Source of the DNA: Neodontobutis hainanensis
Lineage: Eukaryota; Chordata; Actinopteri; Gobiiformes; Odontobutidae
Reading direction: 5' to 3'
Assembly (NCBI GenBank): GCA_024349245.1
Contig: JALDNG010000003.1
Location: forward strand, 10,377,001-10,441,000
Length of the DNA stretch: 64,000 nucleotides
Below, piece after piece: positions 1 to 10,573 of this stretch. How positions within the stretch are numbered: the stretch's first letter is position 1; each line of letters begins with the position of its first letter. The notes under the pieces are model-generated. The model worked only from the letters and a program-made list of their open reading frames with translations. It was not told where the DNA came from and did not search any database. A program made the position numbers and the translations under genes.

Positions 1-290
1 TGTCTTCCCCATCCCATAACTGCAACTGTAGTTATGTCCATAACTGCAACTGTAGTTATGTTTGATGTTGTTGTGTTTGATGTCTGCTGTTGTACAATGC
101 CTTATTTCATTTTCCGGAAGATCTTTGCGCCTGAACAAATGGCTGCATTGGTGTAGTTGCAATCTTTGTGTGTCTATCAATGTATAAATGTTATATGTTG
201 CACTGCGTCTACATTTCACTGCTGGTTGTATATTCCTTATATAACTGTGTATGTGACAAATAAAACTATTGAATCTTGAAACATAAGAGT
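1..290 (+). repeat. Probable non-LTR retrotransposon 3' tail
   Basis: The segment ends with an AATAAA at 259-264 followed by a 'ttgaatcttgaaac' tail, the style of ending seen on many fish LINE 3' ends. A similar 'aaataaagtgaatctgaatc' ending occurs near 24450. No reading frame is supported. A genuine 3' UTR of a gene lying left of the window is an alternative. Two copies of a 22-bp imperfect palindrome, period 24 bp, sit at 15-36 and 39-60. Confidence 0.4.
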
Positions 291-3200
291 TAGCACTTTT
301 GTTAAAAATGGAATATTTTTTCCCTAAAAAAATACAATTTAAATGTGTAGTTTGTGTGTATGCAGCTTTGTCTTGAGTGTCTGTAAGAGAGATCCACAAT
401 TTTTTTTTTCTTCAAAATCATCTTGCTTTTGGGATGTTATTTAATGAAAGTGACAATGATAGTCACAATCATCATCAATCATTGCTAAGTGTGTCTCAAA
501 CAGTAACAAAACCACTTTACACCTCGGGTTAGACTGCTGCCCTGCGACCTGGCTCTGATGAGTGGGAAAAAAATAGATGGAAACTAAATGTTTGGGGAGA
601 ATATCTATTTGTAAATTTATATTTGAAATATATTTACAAATATGTACCATTGAACAGGTGCGACAAACTCACTTTTAGTTTAGAGAAATGTAGAACTGTT
701 TCCAGAAGTAAGCCACAGCAATTTAGAAAAACAATTTTTGCTTAGAAAGTGTTTGTTTTGATTGATGTGTTCCATTTAGTTCAGTCTACCTTTAAATAAA
801 GACACACCACATTTCTGCCGACAAGTGTTTGTGAAATAAAGGACAACATAATTACGACAAGAGGAATAACAGAGCCGTTTTAATTCAACAGTGAGTGGCG
901 TTGCAGCTTCATATCTAGACCAGACGACAGATCCAAAGTCACACCCGTGAGGTTGGTTCTAATTTGGATTTGGCTCTTACATTGTACACACCACATACAT
1001 TTTAACAAAATTTCTGATGCAAGGGATCAGTTAAAGCAGGTAACACAGATTGTTTTTAAACAGTGTAGTCCACAGACAGAGCTGAAACCCGCTGCCACTT
1101 TGACCGATGACTTCAGGAGTGAGACGTGTCCCAGGTGTGCTCTTGTGTCGAGGTAAACAGGAGGACGACTGATGGGAAGAACTTTCTCTGTCCCTTAATT
1201 GGTGCAATGTGCTGACTGATGGAGAACGTGGCTACATTTTAGTGCAGCTCTGAGTTTGGCGCTGCATGTTACATAAATGACTTACTGTCAGAGTGAGGCA
1301 GGGGCATAAGCTTTCTCTCTCTGGTGTCTCATTCTGTGCGTCTCTTTCTGCATCTGTTTGGAGCTGTCTGTGTCGCAGTGTCGGATGTGTGTGGTTTTCC
1401 AACAGCTTGACTCGTGGTTCTGACTCATTAGCTTCGTGCACTGCTACAATCGAGCCTCATCAATTGTAACCTCCAGCGCTCGTGAGCTGCTTTCTTTCCT
1501 ACCTGGCCATTATGTCTGTTTCTACTCAGTAACACAGGCCTGAAAACATCTCGCTGCACAGAAAATCAATTACACCATCAAACATTTTTGTAACTGTCAA
1601 ACCTGGTGGCGGGTTTGTTTTGCTTTTGTAATACATAGAAAATGACAATAAAACCAATAAAACTGCTTTTCTCGAGATGAAAATACAGTTCTCCGACACC
1701 TTTAGTTTCAGTTCAGCATTCATTCAACTTGACCGATTCAGATTCAGATTTGAGATCTTTGAATTCAAATACAACATATTCAGTTTCTAATGGCACAAAC
1801 ATCAGCCCATAGACGTCTGTTCAGAGTTAAACTGTGGAAGAGTCTCAATGATGAACTGAAAACATGTCAGTCCATCGGTAACTTAAATATATTAATTAAA
1901 AATAATAAGATTGAATTATACTCATTATACTCATACACTGAAAGAATGAATGAATGAATGAAAGATTGAATTATACTAAGTTGAATAAATTTTGCTCCTT
2001 CTTCTATTAGTCATTCTTAAATGTGTGTAAATAAATTCATCTGACACCTTTTTGGTCAGGCAACTTTTTTTTAATATATTGTTTTATTTTAATTTCTATA
2101 ATTGCTTGTAGATTGTTTGTTTCTTCTTTTTCTCCTTAATAAACTTCTACTATTACTAATCCACAATAGGAAAATAGAGAAAGTCTGAAGTGTAGCATAC
2201 AATCATGATATTTCCAGTAGTTTCTCATTCCTTTGGATAAAACTGTTCCCCTTCGAGTGACAGAAATGGAGTAAGAAATGCAGGACACAAAGGCCAAGGT
2301 TTAAGTTTAAGTGGTTTATTGAAAAGTTAAAGCTACACTCAGAGGTTGCATTAACCAAATATTTTCAGTCTTTGACATTTTTTCTTTTTATCTGAATGCC
2401 ATTATTTTGACAGATTATTCTGAGGGCACTCTATTGTAATTCATACTCCTGACCAGTTGGTGGTGAATGTACATGTCAATTTCAGTACAGAGTATTGTGT
2501 TCAGTGGGAAAAAGGAGTGGCTGAGGTGGGAAGGAGGAAAAATGTTTTGCAAATACTGTAGAAAAGCTAACAGAAGTAACGGACTTGTCGGGGGGAAAAT
2601 GAAAAATGTCACTCTGTCAAAATGACAGACAAAGTCTAGTGTGACCTCTGGCTCCACTACTTGATTTTCTTTTTGGGGTTGAATCGCTCACCCCTAAAAG
2701 CAGCCTTTTCTTTTATTATAAAATGTAAACTAGACCTGCTTTTCCGCTGACAATCTTCACTTTGCTTAACATCTCACAATTGAATTGACAGTACTTATCC
2801 ATGTTGATGTTTTGCTTTTTTTAGCTGTTTCTTTGTGTTCAAAGACATATTCATAGGGGAAAATACACTTTTATAGCAGCTATTAAACTTCCAGGAATGT
2901 CACATCCCAAGCTGTAGTCGACCAATGGGAGTACTTCTTTTGAGAATCTGTGATTGGACAAGGATTTCCGTTCTGGAGTACAAATCCATTTAGTTTATGA
3001 ATCTTCTATTCCTTTTTGAGTGTTCAAAGAAGAAACATGAAAGTTCCTCAGTGCTCAGTCAAATAAGTTTTAAACAAAAAATCATCTGGAAGAACAGAAG
3101 AAGAGCTTCAGTCCTTCATTCAAGACTCTAGGAGACACTTACAGTATCTCAATTGCATGCCATTTATATATATATGCCATCAGCATCTTTTTAGCAGCAA

Positions 3201-3544
3201 GGTGTTAGAAACTTCACACATTAAAACTTACACTTTGAGCACCAGAAATAAACCAAGCAGCAAAAGGCACTGTCTCTGTTGTGTCTAAACAAAAAGTGGG
3301 TTTTGTTGTTCATTAGCGCTAAAAAAAAAGTAAACTGGCAACTCCTCTGTTGTGAAAATAAAGGCTTGTTACAGGTGTATGTGTACATTATGCATGAAAA
3401 AGAAGCTCTTATTTTACCTCTTCAATTTTGTTTAATGACAAACAAGTAAATTTCATTATTAGATCCAGTCGATTCTAGCTCCTGACAATATCCAAAATCA
3501 GACACTTCTTATCATGTGCCGACAAAGGTTATCCATGCACCCAT
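291..3544. other. AT-rich intergenic DNA, no gene recognised
   Basis: Only short spurious open frames are present, with no splice-flanked or family-recognisable coding segment on either strand. Small simple repeats occur, such as GAAT units near 1945-1965. I searched for exons of gabrb1, the expected divergent neighbour upstream of gabra4, and did not recognise any. Confidence 0.5.
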
Positions 3545-3840
3545 TTAATCCAGGCTGGACTTTAATTCACTCTACGTTGGCATCTCACAGTCTGCAATAA
3601 ATTATCTACAACTGGTACAAGACGCAGCAGTCCATTTATCAACGAGATCTACACTGGCTCCCGGTTCAAAATCCTTTCAACTGTCTTTAAATCTCGTCAT
3701 GGTTCCACTTCTACTTACGTTTCTGACCTCTAGGTCCCAAACAACTTCTCAGATCTTCTCATCTTGTTACCCATAGGAAAAATATTGGGAATAGATCATT
3801 CCCAGCAGCTGCCCCTTGCTTATAGAACACTGTCCCTGAC
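3545..3840 (+). repeat. LINE fragment, L2/CR1-like reverse transcriptase C-terminal part
   Basis: Conceptual translation in shifting + frames gives the familiar fish non-LTR series: a segment like 'SQSAINYLQLVQDAA' (about 3585-3630), then 'LAPGSKSFQLS' and 'LTYVSDL', then a Ser/His-rich 'LVTHRK' stretch and 'AAAPCL..NTLS'. This matches the region downstream of the reverse transcriptase domain in L2/CR1-type elements. Several frame breaks show it is a dead, 5'-truncated copy. The exact family is not resolved. Confidence 0.6.
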
Positions 3841-4299
3841 ACTGTTCGTAATGCTGAATCTGTTTTTGTAAACAAACAAAACAAATAAAATATATATTTT
3901 TTTCAATTAAATAAACAATTCCAATATGCACAGCATCAACAAAAAGCAAATTAGTATCACTCTAGATATTTAATTTAAATACAAAGTGTGATATTTTGTA
4001 AAGACTAGACATTCATTTAAGCACATGCAAGAAAAATCTTTAAATTATTCATACATCATTAAGGTGCTTGATAAAACTCGACCATTTTTGAGTATTTTTA
4101 CACTCCTGTTGAGTCTTTTTCCTACATAATTCCACTACCTAAATGCAGGGCTTTCAAGGCTTTTCCAATATTTCAGGGTCAGCCTTAACATTGACACAAT
4201 TCCGACATGAAACACTAAAAACTAAACTAAGCTACATTATACAAACTGTTAATGTAGTTTTGCACTTTTCTAAAAAACGTCTCCAGCAAAATTAAAACC

Positions 4300-4620
4300 C
4301 AATGTTGACTGGAGCGCGCCTCAGAGTGCAGTGTTAATGAGATCAAGCAGACCTCGCTCTAAAGGCAGTCGTCTGTTTCTGCGCTCAGCTCCCACTAACA
4401 AGCTCTTCTTCTGCTGCAGCTGCTGTGGGACTGTGTATCCTCCGCTCGGGACTCTCTGAAGTCTGTCACGGGGGCCCCTCGTGGCTCCTACAGGAGGTAA
4501 TGTAACGGCCCTTAACTGCCACGGCCCCCAACCTGTAGACGACTCACAGATTAGCCGTCAGCTCCACTGGTTTTCTCTCGCACAGACTCACGGAAAAAGT
4601 AGGTTATCAAAGCGGTTCTT
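4300..4620. other. GC-rich, low-repeat block of unknown role
   Basis: This block is much richer in G+C and CpG than its AT-rich surroundings and carries no repeat signature I recognise. It includes CTGCTGCAGCTGCTG near 4412 and 'tcacgggggcccctcgtgg' near 4467. The longest + frame (4481-4672) resembles no known protein. It could be a distal promoter, an enhancer, or a non-coding exon of a divergent upstream gene. None of these can be decided from sequence alone. Confidence 0.3.
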
Positions 4621-4764
4621 TCTGCTGCAGGGTGTAAATCGCTTACAAAGCAAAACTGCTTTTTCAAAGTAATTTAAGAAAGAAAATCCATCAAACTGGC
4701 CACATAACACTACAGTTACACAGTTTAATTCAAGCAACAGCAAGCACTGACCTCCATGAGCCTG

Positions 4765-6530
4765 GACTTTTTTAACTAAGCTTTTTTAACTGTTTCCTTG
4801 AATCTATTACAGTGTATTGTGAACTGGTTTTGATCTTGATTCGGTCTCGACCTGGTCTCGGTAGGCTCTGGCCTTCGACGTGACTCGGTCTCGATCTCGA
4901 CCTGGTCTCGGTAGGCTCTGGTCTTCGACGTGACTCGGTCTCGGTCTCGACCTGGTCTCGGTAGGCTCTGGTCTTCGACGTGACTCGGTCTCGGTCTCGA
5001 CCTGGTCTCGGTAGGCTCAGGTCTTCGACGTGACTCGGTGTATGTCTTGACCTGGTCTCGGTAGGCTCAGGTCTTCGACGTGACTCGGTCTCGGTCTTGA
5101 CCTGGTCTCGGTAGGCTCAGGTCTTCGACATGACTCGGTGTATGTCTTGACCTGGTCTCGGTAGGCTCAGGTCTTCGACGTGACTCAGTCTCGACCTGGT
5201 CTCGGTAGGCTCTGGTCTTCGACGTGACTCGATCTCGGTCTCGACCTGGTCTCGGTAGGCTCAGGTCTTCGACGTGACTCGGTGTATGTCTTGACCTGGT
5301 CTCGGTAGGCTCAGGTCTTCGACGTGACTCGGTCTCGATCTTGACCTGGTCTCGGTAGGCTCAGGTCTTCGACGTGACTCGGTGTATGTCTTGACCTGGT
5401 CTCGGTAGGCTCAGGTCTTCGACATGACTCGGTCTCGGTCTTGACCTGGTCTCGCTAGGCTCAGGTCTTTGACATGACTCGGTGTATGTCTTGTCCTGGT
5501 GTCGGTAGGCTCAGGTCTTCGACGTGACTCGGTCTCGACCTGGTCTCGGTAGGCTCTGGTCTTCGACGTGACTCGGTCTCGGTCTCGACCTGGTTTTGGT
5601 AGGCTCAGGTCTTCGACGTGACTCGGTCTCGGTCTCGACCTGGTCTCGGTAGGCTCTGGTCTTCGACGTGACTCGGTCTCGACCTGGTCTCGGTAGGCTC
5701 AGGTCTTCGACGTGACTCAGTCTCGACCTGGTCTCGGTAGGCTCAGGTCTTCGACGTGACTCGATCTCGGTCTCGACCTGGTCTCGGTAGGCTCTGGTCT
5801 TCGACGTGACTCGGTCTCGACCTGGTCTCGGTAGGCTCTGGTCTTCGACGTGACTCGATCTCGGTCTCGACCTGGTCTCGGTAGGCTCTGGTCTTCGACG
5901 TGACTCGATCTCGGTCTCGACCTGGTCTTGGTAGGCTCTGGTCTTCGACGTGACTCGATCTCGGTCTCGACCTGGTCTCGGTAGGCTCTGGTCTTCGACG
6001 TGACTCGATCTCGGTCTCGACCTGGTCTCGGTAGGCTTTGGTCTTCGACGTGACTCGGTCTCGGTCTCGACCTGGTTTTGGTAGGCTCAGGTCTTCGACG
6101 TGACTCGATCTCGGTCTCGACCTGGTCTCGGTAGGCTCTGGTCTTCGACGTGACTCGGTCTCGGTCTTGACCTGGTCTCGAGGTCTCGGTAGGCTCAGGT
6201 CTTCGACGTGACTCAATCTCGGTCTCGACCTGGTCTCGGTAGGCTCTGGTCTTCGACGTGACTCGATCTCGGTCTCGACCTGGTCTCGGTAGGCTCAGGT
6301 CTTCGACGTGACTCGGTCTCGGTCTCGACCTGGTCTCGGTAGGCTCTGGTCTTCGACGTGACTCGGTCTCGGTCTTGACCTGGTCTCGAGGTCTCGGTAG
6401 GCTCAGGTCTTCGACGTGACTCAATCTCGGTCTCGACCTGGTCTCGGTAGGCTCTGGTCTTCGACGTGACTCGATCTCGGTCTCGACCTGGTCTCGGTAG
6501 GCTCTGGTCTTCGACGTGACTTTTCTTGTC
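4765..6530. mobile_element. Dispersed element hosting the minisatellite
   Basis: The left flank (about 4775-4845: 'taactgtttccttgaat', 'ctattacagtgta', 'gaactggtt') is clearly related to 9160-9215 ('taactgttcttttgtat', 'ctatagtgtacc', 'ccggttctggtc'). Both run on into 'ggtctt/ggtctc'-rich sequence. The minisatellite therefore appears to have grown inside one copy of a dispersed element. Its class is unknown, and no terminal repeats or coding sequence were recognised. Confidence 0.5.
4840..6520. repeat. Minisatellite, about 34 units of roughly 50 bp
   Basis: A tandem array in which the core 'ggtaggctc' plus 'ggtcttcgacgtgactc' recurs at 50-bp spacing, for example at 4921, 4971 and 5021. Shorter 44-bp-class units lack one 'ggtctc' step, and longer ones near 6180 and 6380 carry an extra 'gaggtctc'. 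I count about 34 'taggct' cores. Unit types are interspersed: tct/tca after 'taggc', and 'ctcggtgtatgtctt' variants confined mainly to 5038-5490. This mixing points to unequal exchange or conversion. The minus strand lacks stop codons in all frames over long stretches, giving a 292-codon pseudo-ORF that is not a gene. Confidence 0.95.
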
Positions 6531-8212
6531 AACACATAAAACAGACAAAAGATGTCAACAACTGTGGAGGATGGCTTACCTAGGTCTAATCCCATTTCCT
6601 CTCCTTACGCCTTTCCCAAAGTGTACACCTGTAGTTTCAGTTGGGTTTGGTTACAGGCATATGTCTTACAAATGTCTACAGAAAGTCAGAGAAGTCTAAG
6701 AAAGCAACGATATTCAGCAGAAACAAGACTGCGTAAAAATGAATTGGAGACAGAACAACAAGAATAACAACTTTAACAAGTCTCAAAACATGTCCTGAGA
6801 CAAATACCTCAACACAAAACCAAAGCATCTTAGAATTCACATATTTGGCTGTATTTCTTCAGTAGCACTATTACAGGGAGGCTTGTTTTTTTTACAGTAA
6901 AGGATTACATTCGGTCTAAGATGGTAAAGAAAAGATTCACTTGAATGAGAACCTGGCTCCATGAAGAGTCTTTCTCCACAGAGCTGGTGGGAGGACGGGG
7001 TGGGCGGCTGTGGACTGGGAGCCACATAGATTCAATTGTATCTACATGTATTGCACTTTCAAATACAGCTACATACAGACTAAAGATTATTGTGTTCTTT
7101 ATGTGACCCAGAGCATCTCAGACTAATGCAATGTCCTTTTAAAACACATAACTTTTGCAGCATTTCATGAAGTGGTCGCACTTGTTCATGGAGTAAATAT
7201 CCTTGCGGCAATTCAGAAAAAGATTTGGGAAAAGTGAACTGGGAGAGGTAAATAGCAGCAGTATCTAGAATGAGTCAACTGTATTATGTTGCATTGGGAA
7301 AACCTTTATGTAACAAACGATTGAACAGTGCCTCATTTCTTTCATGTAGGGTTTTGTTCTTCAAAACACTTGAAATTTGACTTTGGGTTAAGCCTTGTTT
7401 CCACTGGAGCGGCACAATAAGGATAAGTTTTCACTTTCAAAAAGGGCACTGTACTAAACAACTTTTGGCAATGGGACCCAAATGTGAAATAATTTTCACT
7501 CGAGCAAAACTAAGAGGAAAAAGTAAAAACAAATAAAACATGTCTTGTTCTTGTTCTTTGAGTCAGTCATGTTTCTATTGAAAACATTTACTTCCAGCGT
7601 CTCACTGCTTCACACCAGGATTTACTCTACTTATTATTCTTTGTGTTATGTGTCAGCAATACAGGCACATTCGTCTGCTTCAAATACGGTTTATTTCTCA
7701 TACTGACACACAACACTTTCGGGACTTCTGTGACGTCGCGCGTAACAGACGTCTCTTTCTGGACTCAGCACGCTGGAAAATGCAAGTCAGTTCAGAAGAA
7801 ATAAGGCTGTAGATGCTTTTTTCAGCCTGGCAGATACTTATGGAATGTTTTCTGAGGAATGAGAGACTACAGACTTTGCTGTAAATGTTTGTATGTTTAC
7901 AGCAAAAAATGATAAATAAAGAGAGACAAAGACTAAAATGAGTCAGTGAAGAGAAGGCACAAATCTAGGCCTGTTGTGTGTATTAAATGTGTGTACATCA
8001 GGATTGTGCATTAATGTGATTTGAAGACACCAGCCTCCAGTCTGAACGTGGCCTAAGTGTCGTCTCTCCAACTCAACGTGTGTGTCCTTGTCCCGCGGCC
8101 TGTGAGTGTGTGCTTTAAAACTAATCAGAAAAGCCAGTGTAGTGGAACTCAGACATCTTGTTTATCCTGCGAGATTTACCCACACTTCACCTTCACATCC
8201 ACACACATATAC

Positions 8213-8213
<1 letters not shown>
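6531..8213. other. Intergenic DNA, no gene recognised
   Basis: No supported coding region. A CRE-like palindrome TGACGTCG lies at 7731-7738 in a CpG-containing stretch, 2.7 kb upstream of the gabra4 start. Its regulatory relevance is unproven. Confidence 0.4.

Positions 8214-8265
<52 letters not shown>
8214..8265. repeat. (CA)n microsatellite
   Basis: An uninterrupted CA/TG dinucleotide run of about 52 bp. It produces several artefactual His/Thr- and Cys/Val-repeat open frames on both strands, which are not genes. Confidence 0.97.
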
Positions 8266-8269
<4 letters not shown>

Positions 8270-8925
8270 TGCGAGTGAAGGTCTTGTGCTCGTCCCAGGT
8301 GCAAAGAAATCTGTGAAGCAGCATGTGGCTTGTCCCAGTTCCTCTACAGTACCTGAGTGCCTTTGTGTGTCTGTGTGTGCGATTGCGTATTGCGACAAGA
8401 GTGACCCATTTGAATCTTATTACAGACGCTCGCCAATGCACTCCTGAAACTAGTTCAACATGTAGGCTATAGGCTGCGGCAAAAAAAGAGGAACGCAGGA
8501 AGTGACGGAGGCTGGGGGTCAAACGGCCCGGGACGGTGTGGACTCACAATTTTGCTGACACAAAGGTTTGAAAGGACTTTACGCAACGAGTTTACTTTGA
8601 AATAACCTCAATATACAGCATTTACGAGTTTAGAAATAGACATTAATGTACCATTTTGCCGTCGTTCATCGCAAACTTAACTCACGTTTGAAGACACAAA
8701 CAATTTTACGTCTTATGTCCTGATTGATGGTCTTCTATATACATATATATATACAAAATAAATCTTCTCTATACTTTAGTAGTATGGACAAAATTATATA
8801 GGAGGCCTCTGGCCATAGGGGTTTGTCCAGGGCCCCATCAGTTCTGTCAACAGCCCTGATTTTAACCAATGTGTTTATTTTTATTTGCTTTGTTCAACTC
8901 TAAAGCACTAAACTTTACACTAGTG
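8266..8925. other. Intergenic DNA, no gene recognised
   Basis: No coding segment or recognisable repeat except a short TA-rich tract near 8735-8755. Confidence 0.4.
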
Positions 8926-9265
8926 TTGTACTCGAGTCTTGGTCTAGAGGTCAGTCTCAAAACCATTTTGTAAAGGTCTTGTCTTTGTCTTGAACTCATT
9001 TTTACTCAGTCAAGACCAACCAAGACAAATGCCATATTTGTCAGTTCTTAGGATTAAGTGAAAACCTCAATCATTTTATATTTAATTAAAAACCCTGTCT
9101 TCTTTACCAAACACTAACCTTCATGAGTTTTCGCCTAAAAAATGGACTTAGACTGTTTTGATTATTTAACTGTTCTTTTGTATCTATAGTGTACCATACA
9201 CCGGTTCTGGTCTGGACTTAGTCTTGATAGCTAGTCTTGGCCTTGTTATGGACTTGTCTCAGCGT
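8926..9265. repeat. Second copy of the dispersed 'ggtctt' element
   Basis: It begins 'actcgagtcttggtctagagg' style, contains complementary 'tcaagaccaaccaagac', and ends in 'ctggtctggacttagtcttg'. The 9160-9215 part matches the left flank of the minisatellite at 4775-4845. Unlike that copy, this one has no tandem expansion. Short degenerate relatives occur near 41650-41705, 42225-42310 and 43750-43790. Confidence 0.5.
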
Positions 9266-10200
9266 TGTCTTGACATTTTACACAATCATACTTGTCAAAA
9301 AGCATTGATTGGTCATAATGTTATGGCTGAATGTATGTCATACTAATAAAGAATTATTAATAGAGGTGCTGTTTGATTGTTCTTAAAAAGAAGAGGTGTG
9401 TGTGGGCGTGGGACAAGGCGAGGCTGGTCCTGGATCCGTTTTGACAGAAGGTCAATTTTAAAGCCGTGCACGTCTGATGTGTCCTGACCACGACATCTGT
9501 GAGAGAGGACACAGCGAGAGGGTTGTTGTCTCAAAAATATGCTGACTGAACATAAAGTTTAAACAGTAAAATAGTAATACCTGTCTGAAAGGCTTTGATA
9601 ATTGCACATGAACCATAAATCCACTGACTTGAATTTTTCACAAGTTCAAAGATACAGCAAAATAGAAGTGAGTGAAGTCAATGCTGAGAAAGACTTCATT
9701 ATCATTAAAAATACATAAAAAGTCCACGTATGAACATGATGCAATTCAATTTACATTTAACACAACACAGGGTATTTAAACACAGAAGTGAATTTAATAA
9801 ATAAAAGTACAGGTAAAATACATTTTTGTTGTTTAAAATAGGCACATGGCAATTACACATGAACATGAAGTGCACAGGTTTATTTTATTTATTTTTTATA
9901 AATATATAACAATATAAGGTTTAGAAAAATGGTCATAAATAAAGTATAGTTACAATAAAGATGGAAGTGAGGACAGGAGGGAAAGAAGACAAAATGTACT
10001 TTTGTCTCTTTTACAATACAAAATGAAAGCTGCATCTAATATTTACTTTGACTTGCTATTATCACCTACACAAAACCTAAACCAAACATTTTTGATGCAT
10101 TGTATCACCAAAGTATAAAAATGTCAAATTTAAAAAGTTAAAAATATACCATGTGGAATGGATCGATGGGTAAAAAAAATTAGTAAAAGAGAAAAGAAAC
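9266..10200. other. AT-rich intergenic DNA upstream of gabra4
   Basis: Strongly AT-rich with no supported gene. It changes abruptly to GC-rich sequence at about 10200, which marks the start of the gabra4 promoter and leader region. Confidence 0.4.
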
Positions 10201-10484
10201 GGAGAGAGGAATTAGGAGAAAGCAGAGAGAAAGCAGAGCGGAGTAAGGGAGGGACGGAGGGAGGGGGTCTTGGGGCTGAACGAGCGGCAGCAGCAGCAGC
10301 GGCAGCGGCGCGGATCCGGACGCGCGGTGGATGACTCAGGGCTGGAGCCGCGCAGGGAGTTCACTGTGCGCTTTCTCAGGCGCTGTGTCTGGACTTCATC
10401 CTTCCCCTGGTGTGCGCCCTCTCTGCCCGGGACCCGGCTTTGGACTGAAATGTGAAGAGGCTTGTTGAAGTATGGCATGGAAAG
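10200..10484 (+). promoter_or_regulatory. gabra4: GC-rich promoter/5' leader region of gabra4
   Basis: A CpG-rich island in AT-rich DNA immediately precedes the gabra4 initiator codon. It contains a purine-rich stretch (10200-10268), CAG/CGG repeats (about 10286-10310), 'gcgcggatccggacgcgcgg' and an AP-1-like TGACTCA near 10334. I see no convincing TATA box close by, so the transcription start cannot be placed. An initiator-type CpG promoter is inferred from composition only. Confidence 0.55.
10270..10455 (+). promoter_or_regulatory. Possible 61-codon uORF ending at a start-stop AUGUGA
   Basis: If transcription begins upstream of 10270, an AUG there opens a 61-codon frame. It ends at the TGA at 10453-10455, and its last sense codon is the ATG at 10450. 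That ATG-TGA pair is itself a minimal start-stop uORF, 30 nt before the gabra4 AUG. The peptide (Arg/Gln-rich) resembles nothing known, so a regulatory role is likelier than a product. Confidence 0.35.
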
Positions 10485-10515
10485 ATGCGTTCTGCCAAAA
10501 CGAAGGAGACGGTGA
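10477..10515 (+). promoter_or_regulatory. Short uORF overlapping the gabra4 start
   Basis: The ATG at 10477-10479 opens 12 codons and stops at TGA 10513-10515, past the gabra4 ATG at 10485 and in a different frame. Ribosomes using it would terminate inside the signal-peptide coding region. Another out-of-frame ATG lies at 10472. These positions are read directly; an effect on translation is inferred. Confidence 0.4.
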
Positions 10516-10573
10516 CAGCGATGCGCCCCGCGAACATTTGGACGCTCCTCTACTTTTTCTGTTTGGCGACTTG
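10485..10573 (+). CDS. gabra4: gabra4 coding exon 1 (signal peptide)
   Basis: 89 bp, 29 codons plus two bases, donor GTGAGT. It encodes a basic N-terminus and a hydrophobic core '[12 protein letters not shown]'. The ATG context has A at -3. A second in-frame ATG at codon 13 could also start a functional signal peptide. The longer form is chosen because its first residues resemble mammalian alpha-4. Confidence 0.9.

Noticed and set aside
4840..6520. Regular direct repeats reminiscent of a CRISPR array
   Set aside because: The units are contiguous with no unique spacers, and the context is vertebrate.
5717..6595. A 292-codon minus-strand frame of charged repeats, with two further overlapping frames of 111-157 codons
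   Set aside because: It is produced by the 50-bp minisatellite, which lacks stops in all minus-strand frames. Unit lengths of 50 and 44 bp shift frame, so the same peptide words reappear in every frame. There are no promoter, splice or homology signals.
8057..8522. Several frames with long His/Thr or Cys/Val runs (also at 15495-15750 and 21583-21886)
   Set aside because: They are translations of CA/TG microsatellites on either strand.
1..10200. Exons of a divergent gabrb1, expected from mammalian synteny
   Set aside because: No beta-subunit signature exon was recognised on the minus strand. The gene, if present, lies outside the window.
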